A DNA stretch of 64,000 nt, taken from positions 1-64,000 of the forward strand of contig WNNJ02000725.1 of NCBI GenBank assembly GCA_012934845.2, given 5' to 3'. The notes under the pieces were generated by a model, which worked only from the letters and a program-made list of their open reading frames with translations, made no database searches and had not been told where the DNA came from. This DNA is from Pomphorhynchus laevis. Lineage: Eukaryota > Acanthocephala > Palaeacanthocephala > Echinorhynchida > Pomphorhynchidae. This document shows positions 31,469 to 40,230 of this stretch, piece after piece. Within the stretch, counting starts at the first letter, position 1, and every line of letters starts with the position of its first letter. A program made the translations under genes and the position numbers.

Positions 31469-32149
31469 ATGGAAACAGAATGCAATTGTAAAAGTCTTAG
31501 TTTTGATAAAATAAATGAACATATATGTACCCATAATCTAGAATTAATTGAAAATTGTGAATTAAGAAAGCTGCTATCAAAAGGGTATAAATATAGATTA
31601 AATAATAACAACGACAAAAATAAAATTTACAATTCGTTATATAATAACTTAAATGATTACTTTAGTAAGCTGATTAATAGTGAAAGCTCGAATATATCTA
31701 AGATAAACATTTGGAAAGATTATATATTTGATAAAATTAAAAATAAAATGAAAATAACAAACAATTATAAAAGGAAAGATAAAATTAATAAAGATATGTA
31801 TAAAGAACTTACTAAATTAAAGGATAACTATATAATAACAACTATTGATAAAGCTAGTAATAACTTTGTCTTCATATGCAAAAAGCTTTATTATGATATA
31901 CTAATGAAAGAGGTTAATTCTAATGATTTAAATGTAAATCCAACATATGAACGTAGTGAGTTGAGTTTAGAAACAATTATTACAAGTCACTGTTCTATAA
32001 TGGATAAAAAGGGTATAAAGGTTGAATTAGATAATAAAACTATACCTATATTATATTGGAATCCAAAATTACATAAAAATCCAATAAAACCTAGGTTCAT
32101 ATGTAGTGCGTTTAAATGTACATTAAAACCACTTTCTGTCTATATATGA
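31469..32149 (+). CDS. RT fingers region of Naiad-type PLE
   Basis: 226 codons. Contains NYIITTIDKASNNFVFICKK (the PLE RT motif with Asp-Lys and a hydrophobic strand) and PILYWNPKLHKNPIKPRFIC (RT motif 2: LPKxHK...RPI), ending near PLSVYI. Lies downstream of the nuclease in the same element. The ATG is merely the first in the surviving frame; the upstream ~200 bases still read as linker in another frame. Confidence 0.82.
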   Translation: METECNCKSLSFDKINEHICTHNLELIENCELRKLLSKGYKYRLNNNNDKNKIYNSLYNNLNDYFSKLINSESSNISKINIWKDYIFDKIKNKMKITNNYKRKDKINKDMYKELTKLKDNYIITTIDKASNNFVFICKKLYYDILMKEVNSNDLNVNPTYERSELSLETIITSHCSIMDKKGIKVELDNKTIPILYWNPKLHKNPIKPRFICSAFKCTLKPLSVYI

Positions 32150-32346
32150 ATAAAATACTTAAAGTAATTAAAGCACACTTTAAAAAATATTGCAAGGTAA
32201 TCGAAATTAATACTGGTATAAAACACTATTTCAGTATTAATTCTACAAAAGAATTTTTAGAACAGACAAAAGGAATAAATTTTCAAAATATAAATACATA
32301 CGATTTTAGTACTCTTTATACAAATCTAGGATTTAGTAGATATTAA
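32116..32346 (+). CDS. RT motif A region of Naiad-type PLE
   Basis: 76 codons overlapping the previous frame. YDFSTLYTNLGFS is RT motif A (first catalytic Asp; the normal pattern is D-x-S-x-L-Y-T-N-I). The ISTGI-KHYFSINSTKEFLEQ region precedes it. A frame change at each side marks decay. A copy of this region lies in the DC-STAMP-like gene intron at 56195-56405. Confidence 0.78.
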   Translation: MYIKTTFCLYMNKILKVIKAHFKKYCKVIEINTGIKHYFSINSTKEFLEQTKGINFQNINTYDFSTLYTNLGFSRY

Positions 32347-32461
32347 AGAAGCGTTAGTAAAATTAATTAATCTTATATTCGGAAAAAGATATACATATAT
32401 ATGTTATAATAATTATAACGCCTATCTAACAAAAATTAAACCATCAAATAAATATAAATAT

Positions 32462-33148
32462 ATGGATAAAATTGAATTAATAGAATCCTTAAATATTTTG
32501 ATAAATCAAAATTATTTAAAAGTAGGGACATCTATATTTAGACAAGTAAAAGGTGTTCCAATGGGTGGTAATAGTAGCCCAATTATAGCTGACTTGTTTT
32601 TAAGCTTTATAGAATATGAATTTGTTCATAACTGTGTAAAAACTAAATCTAAACAATATAAATATATGAAATATATGTTTCGATACATTGATGATATATG
32701 TGTATTTAATTCTAATAATTTTTATTTAATTAGTGAGCACATTTATCCAGAAAGCCTTATTCTTAACAAAACCAATATTAATGATAAAGAAGGTGTATAT
32801 CTAGATATGAACATTAAATTAACATTAACTAAAACTACTATTAATTTATATCGTAAAGATGACATATTTAAATTTACAAGAAACATATTTTTGCATGAGC
32901 ATTCATGCATACCATATAATATAAAATATAATACATTAAATAATGAAATTTTAAGAATTGCAACAATATGTAATGATATTGGCTTTCTTCAAAATCATTT
33001 AAATAATTTAATAGATACATATTTTAAACTAGGTTACTATAAAAATAACATCAAGCAGAAAATAGTAAAATATATAAATCAACACAATAATATAAAGAAT
33101 AAATTTAAACTCTTAAGTGGCAAATTTTTATGGATGGATAATAAATAA
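32462..33148 (+). CDS. RT palm and thumb of Naiad-type PLE
   Basis: 228 codons. RT motif B is KGVPMGGNSSPIIADLF, motif C is MFRYIDDICVF with both catalytic Asp residues, and YLDMNIKL marks motif E. The C-terminal ~100 residues (HEHSCIPYNIKYNTLNNEIL, LIDTYFKLGYYKNNIKQ, SGKFLWMDNK) form the thumb and extension. This segment is repeated, whole or in part, at 17879, 45345 and 46057, and inverted at 14481. Confidence 0.87.
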   Translation: MDKIELIESLNILINQNYLKVGTSIFRQVKGVPMGGNSSPIIADLFLSFIEYEFVHNCVKTKSKQYKYMKYMFRYIDDICVFNSNNFYLISEHIYPESLILNKTNINDKEGVYLDMNIKLTLTKTTINLYRKDDIFKFTRNIFLHEHSCIPYNIKYNTLNNEILRIATICNDIGFLQNHLNNLIDTYFKLGYYKNNIKQKIVKYINQHNNIKNKFKLLSGKFLWMDNK

Positions 33149-33222
33149 TATACTTTGTATTAGAATAAGATACTAGATAGTTATTTCAGAAAAAATACAT
33201 CATTAGCATGTATTTGGCCCCG

Positions 33223-33285
33223 CTGCTATGTTGGGTAGAGGAGTTAGGGGCCGAAACCTGATAGCATAGCAGTTCCTCCTGATGA
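33223..33285 (+). ncRNA. Conserved pseudoknot-like block at Naiad-type PLE tails
   Basis: CTGCTATG (33223-33230) pairs exactly with CATAGCAG (33265-33272). GAGGA (33238-33242) inside that loop pairs with TCCTC (33274-33278) outside it, giving an H-type pseudoknot. GAAAC at 33253-33257 and CTGATGA at 33279-33285 are hammerhead core strings but in an order and spacing that do not give a standard hammerhead. Near-identical blocks sit at 3951-3995, 18436-18500, 45918-45975, 46470-46530 and, inverted, at 14352-14400 and 49160-49228. Confidence 0.55.
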
Positions 33286-33540
33286 CCTCTAATTCTTATT
33301 CTGATACAACGTCTGTTATTTATTAGTCAATTCATAAAAATGACGTTTTATTTTAAATTTCAATTTTTTATTTTAACTTGATTTAAATTATAAAAAATCT
33401 AAAAACAATTATTAATTTTATTATTTAATTATTAAATTTTGATTTAGCATTATTATGTTTTGTTTAGTTTATAATTATATTAAATACGTAGACTCAGTTA
33501 GCTAATTTGATTTGTAGAACAGTCATCTGAGTCTACGTAT

Positions 33541-34289
33541 AAGTTAAACGTTTACTACACTTCTCTGCTGTAGCTGCTCATGATTCGTATTTTACTAAAA
33601 ATATTTAAAAAATATACTTTTTCTTTAAGATTAGTTATTTTTCTTATTTTGCTTATATGATAAAATCTATATCTATTTTAAACTCTATGTACTTTATCCA
33701 AACTTCTGCAAATCGATTGTTGAAGGGTTAAATTTACAAAACTCTAGATTTTTATAAATCTAAACTTTAGCTACTAGATTGTCCAAAAATATAATGAGAT
33801 ACCATTTTAAATACTAAGATAAGTTACTGAATTGTAAACGGAAAGAATTTTAAATTTTATCGATGTTTGTGTGATTGTTCTTATTTTGGAAAATATTATA
33901 TATTTTATATTATATATTTCATATTATATATTTATATTATTACATTATTTTGGAAATTCAAAATTTCCAAAATAATAGAAATGCTGCATTTGGATAAACA
34001 TCAAAGATGTTTATTCCAAGATAGTATTCCAACTATAGTGTAGTTATAGTTAGAATTTAAAATTATATAGAATTTATAAATTATATTTTATAAATTATAT
34101 TTTATTTTTAATTTAGAATTTATAATTATATTTATAATTCCAACTAATTATAGTATTCTAACGCATTCCAAGATGCGTTTAATACTATATTCATTGAAAT
34201 ATTAATTAAAAAATTTAAAATGTTTTTTAAATGTTTAATATTTACATTAATTTTATATTTTCTTATTAATTTTAATTTGCTTAGTTTAT
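33541..34289. other. AT-rich, no gene seen
   Basis: Low-complexity AT-rich DNA with small palindromes (e.g. TTTTGGAAATT-CAAAATTTCCAAAA near 33949-33977). No coding frame supported. Confidence 0.5.
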
Positions 34290-34388
34290 AATTATATTAA
34301 ATACGTAGACTCAGTAAGCTTATTTGAAGATGCTTTACTAATCTCGCCGTTCTGCCTTTAAACCCTTTAAGATATCTTAGTACGAATT
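34290..34388 (-). pseudogene. Naiad 3' end and inverted partial copy E of the kinase-like gene
   Basis: The Naiad terminus (ACGTAGACTCAGTAAGC, near 34302) is followed directly by a minus-strand kinase match (34328-34388, codons roughly 177-197) without the 89-bp unit. Broken partial copy. Confidence 0.7.
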
Positions 34389-34451
34389 TATTTTTTGACA
34401 AACAATATCAAGATATTATTAATATTATTAATATTAATATTATAAATCAAC

Positions 34452-34802
34452 ATTGACTATCCACATTCCATGCCATGAACGTTCAATATGTTGTCGCTAC
34501 AAATTTTGTTATCTACAATGTCCACCTATCTCTCATGTATTCTCTTGTCCAATTCTTTCAACAATTCCTTTTCGTAAAATCAGTTCAATACCCGAAGATT
34601 CAACAATAATCAATCAACATTTACACGCAGCCTGATGCTATAAAAACGCCTTCAAGTCAAAATCAACGATCCTACAAGTAAAATCTCATCCACAATCGTG
34701 ATTAATATTTAAAATATTTGGCTTTCAAGTTATGTAATTTCTGTAACTTTTGATATCAGCCCTAATCCAAGAGGATACAGTGGACATTAACAAATAACTT
34801 CT
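34452..34802 (+). mobile_element. LINE L-C 3' tail, third copy
   Basis: Contains the LINE C-terminal frame (34453-34635: IPCHERSICCRYKF, HVFSCPILST) and the same 3' untranslated sequence as 25815-26170, ending ACATTAACAAATAACTTC. Confidence 0.82.
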
Positions 34803-35108
34803 CAGATTATCATTTTTATGTTTTAAAATTATATTAAATACGAAGACCCAGTTAGCTGATTTGGTCAGATAATATATTCGGTTATATCTCATTAGTAATC
34901 TCATTGCTGTAGACCTCTTCAGAGTTTTGGCTTAAACAATTTAGATGCTTTACTAATCTCGACGTTCTGCCTTTAAAATCTTTAAGATATCTTAGTACGA
35001 ATGTCTCAATAGGGATATTTTTAGTAGCACATCCCCATTTGTGAATTCTATTAATACCTCTAGGCTAAGATCTTAATGTCATTTGCAATTTTGAAACACA
35101 TTGTAACT
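34803..35108 (-). pseudogene. Composite C with inverted kinase fragment
   Basis: Naiad-like 3' end (about 34815-34860), 89-bp unit (34862-34925), then a minus-strand match to the kinase-like ORF (34927-35108, codons roughly 142-202). Same order and same junctions as composites A and B. Broken partial copy. Confidence 0.82.
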
Positions 35109-35109
35109 A

Positions 35110-35285
35110 ATAAGTCAAAACAATGACGAAATAGTACTAGTTATCGTTTTGTCGTTTCTTTCGTGGCTGCCACATTGATATAATAAACAAAGTTCCCACG
35201 GAATTCTTTTATTTTTCTCTTAAAAATAATAAGATGGCAGATAAATAGAGAGAATGCACTGGCATTAGCCAGTGCTCTAATATAA
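35110..35285 (+). repeat. ~150-bp dispersed repeat, copy 1
   Basis: TTTCGTGGCTGCCACATTGA through CAAAGTTCCCACGGAATTCT to a GCACTGGC-ATTA-GCCAGTGC hairpin (8-bp perfect stem). Recurs at 35970-36115 and in part at 36250-36325. Confidence 0.75.
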
Positions 35286-35969
35286 TAAATTAATATTATA
35301 AATTAGTATTATTTTGTGACATAAAATATTAAATATATTAATATTTTTTAACAAAAGTAGCAAAATATTTTGATAGCTAATGCCATCATAAAAAGATGTT
35401 AACAAAGAGTTGTAGTTAATATAGGGGATATTAACTTATGTTAAATAGGGGATAATATGCTAAATCATATTATTAATAGTTTTTTAACAATTATATAATC
35501 AATCATAGTGTATTAATGTCAGCTAAGACAGAAATGGTTTACAATGACGAACCATATTATACTTATTAAATTTGATTTTTAAATGAAATAAAATGTACAT
35601 GTTTTTTAATGTGAACATTGAAGAAACGTGTAGATTTGAATATTTCCATATACAAAACCAAATTTTAACTTCTACATCTGTCGTCATATTCGCCATATCA
35701 TACGATCTATTTTATATTGAACTACTTGCCTATTTTATATTAAACTCCTTGTTTGTGTATTACAAAAGTAATACACAAACAAGTTTAAAAAAGCAAGTGT
35801 ATTTCACTTGCTTTAAAATAAGAAAATTTAATTTATTTTTCATAAATTTTATCAAAACAAAAAATTAACTTTAATAGGAACACATATTTGGCCAACTTAA
35901 ATACAACATGTACATGCGAAAAAATACTCAAAATATGTTTTTAGATACTCCGTTTTTAATGATGTACAT
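35286..35969. other. Spacer between repeat copies
   Basis: AT-rich. The 91-codon frame at 35593-35868 spans a perfect hairpin (CTTGTTTGTGTATTAC, 35748-35763, with 35768-35783, loop AAAA) and lacks domain features, so I do not call it a gene. Confidence 0.45.
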
Positions 35970-36120
35970 ATTTATCGTTTTGTCGATTCTTTCGTAGCTG
36001 CCACATTAATATAATAAACAAAGTTCCCACGCAATTATTTTATTTTCCTCTTAAAAATAATGAGATTGCAGATAAATTGAGAGAATGCACTGGCATTAGC
36101 CAGTGCTCTTAGCTAATGAT
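35970..36120 (+). repeat. ~150-bp dispersed repeat, copy 2
   Basis: Same sequence as 35120-35280 with modest divergence, including the GCACTGGC-ATTA-GCCAGTGC hairpin at its end. Confidence 0.75.
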
Positions 36121-36179
36121 CCTTTTGGTGAAGCATGTAATACCGAGATTGCTAGAGAATGTCTAGCTCAATGTATGTT

Positions 36180-36325
36180 ATGACATACTCGTGCCGTCTA
36201 CCGGTCCTCCTCTGCATCCAGTAGTTGGAGGTACCCGGCACTGGAGTCAAAACAATGACAAAACGGTACTAATCGTTTTTTTGATTCTTTTTTGGCTGCC
36301 ACATTGATATATAAACATTATAAGC
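36180..36325 (+). repeat. Single arm related to the 13463-13716 foldback, plus repeat copy 3
   Basis: CTCGTGCCGTCTACCGGTCC and CCTCTGCATCCAGTAGTTGG through AATGACAAAACGGTACTAAT match the right arm of the foldback element at 13616-13716. It then runs into TTTGGCTGCCACATTGATAT, shared with the ~150-bp repeat, so these two repeats may be parts of one family. Confidence 0.6.
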
Positions 36326-36365
36326 TTTTATCTAATGGAGATACTTTTAGAGCGACAGTGGAAAG
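36326..36365 (-). pseudogene. Inverted partial copy F of the kinase-like gene
   Basis: Short minus-strand match to the kinase-like ORF around the conserved Lys strand (codons roughly 130-142), lying directly before the 89-bp array. Broken partial copy. Confidence 0.65.
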
Positions 36366-36389
36366 AGCGGCTTTTAGTGGGACTTTGGA

Positions 36390-36850
36390 CTCATAAAATT
36401 ACTTTGATCATATAATAAATATATTTAGGTTGATCTCAATAAGTGGTCTTATTGCTGTAGACCACTTCCAAATTTTCATGTACTCCCATGTTACTTTGAT
36501 CATATAATACATTTGGTTACATCTCAATAAGTAATCTTATTGCTTCAGACCCCTTCCGAGTTTTCGTGGACTCATAATGTTACTTTGATCAGATAATATA
36601 TTCGGTTAGGTCTCAATAAGTAATCTTATTGTTGTAGAACTCTTCCAAGTTTTTATGGACTATTAATGTTACTTTGATCAGATAATATATTCGGTTCGAT
36701 CCCAATAATTGATCTTATTTCTGCAGACCCTTTCGGAGTTTTCATGGACTCCCAATGTTACTTTGATCAAATCATATATTTGATTATATCTCAATAAGTG
36801 ATATTTTTGCTGCATACCCCCTCAGAGGTTTCATGGACGTCCAATATTTT
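36390..36850 (+). repeat. Tandem array of five ~89-92-bp units
   Basis: ACTTTGATCA recurs at 36401, 36493, 36582, 36671 and 36760, giving periods of 92, 89, 89 and 89 bp. Each unit reads TTACTTTGATCA, GATAATATATTCGGTT, CTCAATAAGT, TTATTGCTGTAGAC, GAGTTTTCATGGACTC. It ends ~230 bp upstream of the kinase-like ORF. The same unit appears singly at 24433 and in composites A-D. Confidence 0.88.
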
Positions 36851-37080
36851 ACTCATGGATCACCTGGATCAATTAAAGTTTGGTTTTTGCATGAATGAAT
36901 CATAAATGTAAAAATATATATATTTGGCATAAAAAGCAGTATTTTTTTATATTCCACACATTTGTGTATCAAATTGATGTTTTACTACTTATTATAATTC
37001 GCGCCATTTGGTTCTCAAATTGCTGTATATTTTTAAAATGATATAAATACATTAACGATATTTTTATTGCCTGTTTTACG

Positions 37081-38352
37081 ATGCCGTCATTTACCACGAT
37101 TATATTGGCTTTGAAACTGAGTACATTCAAATTATCATTGTCCTTCCCCAACGAACGTAATAGGTACGAAAGTTTAGTAAACAATTTTGAATATAATGAA
37201 AACTTAGACATTCCAGAAGATTTAACTTCGTTGATATCTCAAGCTACTGATGAGGATAATTTGTTGCAGTGTATAACGGCTATGAATAATACCGATTTAA
37301 GTGATGTATCTGCTGCAAATGATACTGTCATTGATAATCATGATTATGTACTAGACGATGAATCCCACATAGCATATTTAGCTCGATGTGCACATATTAA
37401 AAACGTTACTTTTCTTCGAAACGGCACTTTTTCAACCGTGTATTCAGCCGTACATATTAGTTCTGGTAGCGCTGTCGCTCTGAAAGTAACTCCATTAGAA
37501 AAAAGCTTACAATGTGTTTCAAAATTTCAAATGACATTAAGATCTAAGCCTAGAGGTATTAACATAATTCACAAATGGGGATGTGCTACTAAAAATATCC
37601 CTATTGAGGCATTCGTACTAAGATATCTTAAAGGTTTTAAAGGCAGAACGCCGAGATTAGTAAAACATCTAAATTGGTTAGGCCACTTTAATATTATTTT
37701 TATGCAATATTTTAATAATCGATATCTTCTGTCTAACATTATTGCAAACCGAAATGCATATTGTCTACGAGAAAGTGAAACAAAATTATTTATATTAAAC
37801 TTACTCTATTTTCAGAGGGAGTTATTAGGAAAACGCATTATCCATCTTGACATGCAAGTGAATAATGTATTTATGTATCCTGGGCAAAGAGTTAAAGTTA
37901 TTGATTTTAACCTTGTCGATCTAGACTTTGACAGTAACGCATTAAGAACAACAAGATCGTTTGTATTCTCATTCAATTACGATAGAAGTAAACTACTGTA
38001 TCCTCCTGAGGCAACGCATCTTCACAAAATTGAAAAATACCCTAAAGGGATATTTAAATATGTGCCTGCAAAATATGCAATCTATCAAGTCGGTGCGATA
38101 TGGCACTATATATCTTACAACCCACTTGGTTTTGTGCCAGACTTACTAAAAGATCATTATACTTCATTTATCAACATACAGTTTAATCCTATATGTCATA
38201 CTCTGTCAGATGAAGGAGTATCAATAATGGCGAGCTTTTTAAAAGCCAATGCTTCTAAAAGACCAACGTTTCAATACACAATGAGACTCATCTATTTTAG
38301 AATATTTCAAGTCGGAAATATCACTCACTACTTAACAAGACCAGTAGACTGA
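37081..38352 (+). CDS. Divergent protein-kinase-like protein, intact 423-codon frame
   Basis: Intronless 423-residue frame. Residues 1-100 are an acidic, Asn/Asp-rich N-terminus with no domain I recognise. A kinase-like fold follows: glycine-loop remnant NGTFSTVYSAVH (114-125), strand-3 Lys135 in AVALKVTP, catalytic loop IIHLDMQVNN (253-262) with Asp257 and Asn262 but Gln in place of the usual Lys, and VIDFN (273-277) in place of DFG. YQVGAIWHYI (335-344) resembles the helix-F region and SKRPTF near the end resembles the kinase RPT motif. The metal and base residues are kept, so activity is possible but the loop is atypical. No close family comes to mind; divergent kinases of this kind occur in large DNA viruses and mobile elements as well as in hosts. 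At least six inverted partial copies of codons ~130-202 lie nearby. The first ATG is used; no earlier one is in frame. Confidence 0.75.
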   Translation: MPSFTTIILALKLSTFKLSLSFPNERNRYESLVNNFEYNENLDIPEDLTSLISQATDEDNLLQCITAMNNTDLSDVSAANDTVIDNHDYVLDDESHIAYLARCAHIKNVTFLRNGTFSTVYSAVHISSGSAVALKVTPLEKSLQCVSKFQMTLRSKPRGINIIHKWGCATKNIPIEAFVLRYLKGFKGRTPRLVKHLNWLGHFNIIFMQYFNNRYLLSNIIANRNAYCLRESETKLFILNLLYFQRELLGKRIIHLDMQVNNVFMYPGQRVKVIDFNLVDLDFDSNALRTTRSFVFSFNYDRSKLLYPPEATHLHKIEKYPKGIFKYVPAKYAIYQVGAIWHYISYNPLGFVPDLLKDHYTSFINIQFNPICHTLSDEGVSIMASFLKANASKRPTFQYTMRLIYFRIFQVGNITHYLTRPVD

Positions 38353-39289
38353 TTATCATAGTTTCAAATTATCAAAGTCGTATCGGATTAACAAATGTAA
38401 GAATTCCGACTAATGTTTATACATTGCATGTTTATCGGAAACTGGGTGGAAGATGCTTAGAAAGCAATAAATTTTGGTGTTGCTCTAAATCACTTTGTTC
38501 ACATTATTATTTCAATCAAAGCGTAGAATTTTAAGTTTTAAGCATGTTTCTTTAGTTGTAGAAACATCTTTTATGTATGAAATATTTTTCATGACATTTT
38601 ATGTCTTAACATCTCATAAAAATTAATACATAACATTAAAAATATCATAATTTTATGATTTTAATTTTATTGCATAACATTTGATTAAAATTGCTCTGAC
38701 TAATGAAACACAGTAATACCAGAATATACATTTCTTTTAATTATGAAATAGTTATAATATAAAATAATATCAATAAGAGACAAAATAGATAATTATGAAA
38801 TTAATTTTAATTTTTAATAATTTTAAACAAAATAGATATCTGATTAAATAATGTGCCCGTTAAAAAAGTAATGAATGCATTTACATTAAAGTAAATGTAA
38901 AGGCTAAAAGTAAAAAAGACAAATTTATTACTTTTTGTAATAAATAAAAGTAATAAATTTAAATTCTATTTAAATTATTGTAAACCGATTAAAATACAAA
39001 TATTAAAAACTTATGAAAACGAATGCAAAAATCTTGCATATTACAAATAATACTTTTACACATTTTAAACAGGGATAATAAAACAAAAAATTAACAAAAA
39101 TTACAAAAAAATCAAATTTAATAAATTTAAAATTTTAGGGCAGAATTTATAAAATACTAATTTATTTTAATAATTCCTTACATGCTGTGATTATCACTAG
39201 AAGCAAACTATAAAATTTAAAAATAAATCGAAATCAGCTTTTTTAATTAAAAATTATCAAAATATTATAAAATATAAATTTAAATAGGA
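38353..39289. other. AT-rich, no gene seen
   Basis: Downstream of the kinase-like frame. A small hairpin ATGTTTCT/AGAAACAT lies at about 38543-38568. No coding frame is supported. Confidence 0.5.
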
Positions 39290-39500
39290 AAAATTTGTAG
39301 ATGGATAGTAATACTCTGTGTTAGAACAAGATATCACAATAGATGATTAATTTCCATTAGAGGAAACACAACATTAACATGTAATTGACCAATCTGCCAT
39401 GTTGTCTTTGAACTGGGACCGAAACATGATAATCTAAGAGCTTTTAACGATGACCTTACAAGACTTCATAAGAAGAAAAAATAAAGATGAACTGGTTATT
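39290..39500 (+). mobile_element. Degenerate Naiad-type PLE tail
   Basis: Order of tail features retained at low identity: GATGGATAGTAATACTCTGT (end of RT), AGAACAAGATATCA, AGAGGAAACACAACATTAAC, TGCCATGTTG and GGGACCGAAACATGATAA. The hairpin arms no longer match. Old copy. Confidence 0.5.
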
Positions 39501-39539
39501 TAAATAATGAATTGCTTATAATTAAAATTAGCTAATAAA

Positions 39540-40230
39540 CATGACTAATGGACAGGTCTAATAAACACGAATCTATTTTTACATTTCTTTTGCGGCATGC
39601 ATCATAAGAAACAGTTCGTTATATGATACTAGCATCAGATAATAAATCTTTAAAAATGGCTAGTGTCCATCCTTTTTTAATTTTGAAATATTGGAGCAGG
39701 ATTAATGAACAATAATATATTTTTATATTTCACTAGCTGCTGCGTTCATCATAAGACACAAAACGTAAAACTTGGTTTAAGTTGTACGCTTTGTTGCTGA
39801 TGATGCTAACAAAGGATTATAAATCTTCAAAATAGCCGACGTTAATTCATTTTTAATTTTGGAATATTAAAGATTTATAAACAATAATATGTATTTATAT
39901 CTCGCTAGTAGCTGCGCGCATTATAAGAAACAAAAAGAAAATTTAACCAAGTTTTACGTTTTGTTTTATTTTATGCTAATAGCGGATAATAAATATTAAA
40001 AAATAACTTGTGTTCATCTATTTTTTAATTTTGAAATATTGGAGCAGGATTAATAAACAATAATTTATTTTTATATTTCGCTAACTGCTGCTATCATCAT
40101 AAGAAACAAAACGTAAACTTCGGTTCAAGTTGTATATTTTGTCTCTGATGATAATAGCAGTGGATAATATCAGACTGTTTGCTGCCGATATCAAACGTAC
40201 AACGAAACGTAAAATTTTAAAATATTTCTG
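39540..40230. repeat. Array of ~175-bp units derived from a PLE terminus
   Basis: Three full and one partial unit. AATAATATAT / AATAATATGT / AATAATTTAT mark unit positions near 39711, 39883 and 40059. Each unit holds a minus-strand motif (CTTATGATGATAGCAGC-like, then GCGAAAT) and a plus-strand CTGATGATG segment, plus TTTTGAAATATTGGAGCAGG. These resemble decayed versions of the P2 hammerhead region in both orientations (best at 40144-40178). Confidence 0.6.

Larger units (their letters stand above)
30300..33540 (+). mobile_element. Permuted (Naiad-type) Penelope-like element, copy N2, longest in window
   Basis: About 3.2 kb. Leader (30300-30472), GIY-YIG nuclease plus basic linker (30473-31264), RT fingers (31469-32149), motif A region (32116-32346), RT palm and thumb (32462-33148), tail with conserved pseudoknot-like block (33223-33285) and terminus ACGTAGACTCAGTTAGC. 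The nuclease precedes the RT, the reverse of canonical PLEs. This order is the hallmark of the Naiad-type permuted PLE clade. The coding region is interrupted at three or four places. A 14-bp inverted copy of the terminus (33484-33497 with 33527-33540) closes the element. Confidence 0.9.

Noticed and set aside
33223-33285. Standard hammerhead ribozyme in the Naiad tail
   Set aside because: GAAAC and CTGATGA are present, but stem III, a NUH site and stem I cannot all be placed between them; kept as a pseudoknot-like block instead.
35593-35868. 91-codon frame in the spacer between ~150-bp repeats
   Set aside because: It crosses a perfect 16-bp hairpin, so part of the frame is a mirrored sequence; not a credible protein.
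36390-36850. Possible CRISPR-like direct repeats
   Set aside because: Units of ~89 bp are contiguous with no unique spacers, and the DNA is eukaryotic; this is a tandem repeat.
36969-37211. Minus-strand 80-codon frame overlapping the kinase start
   Set aside because: It is antisense to the first codons of the kinase-like frame and has no features of its own.
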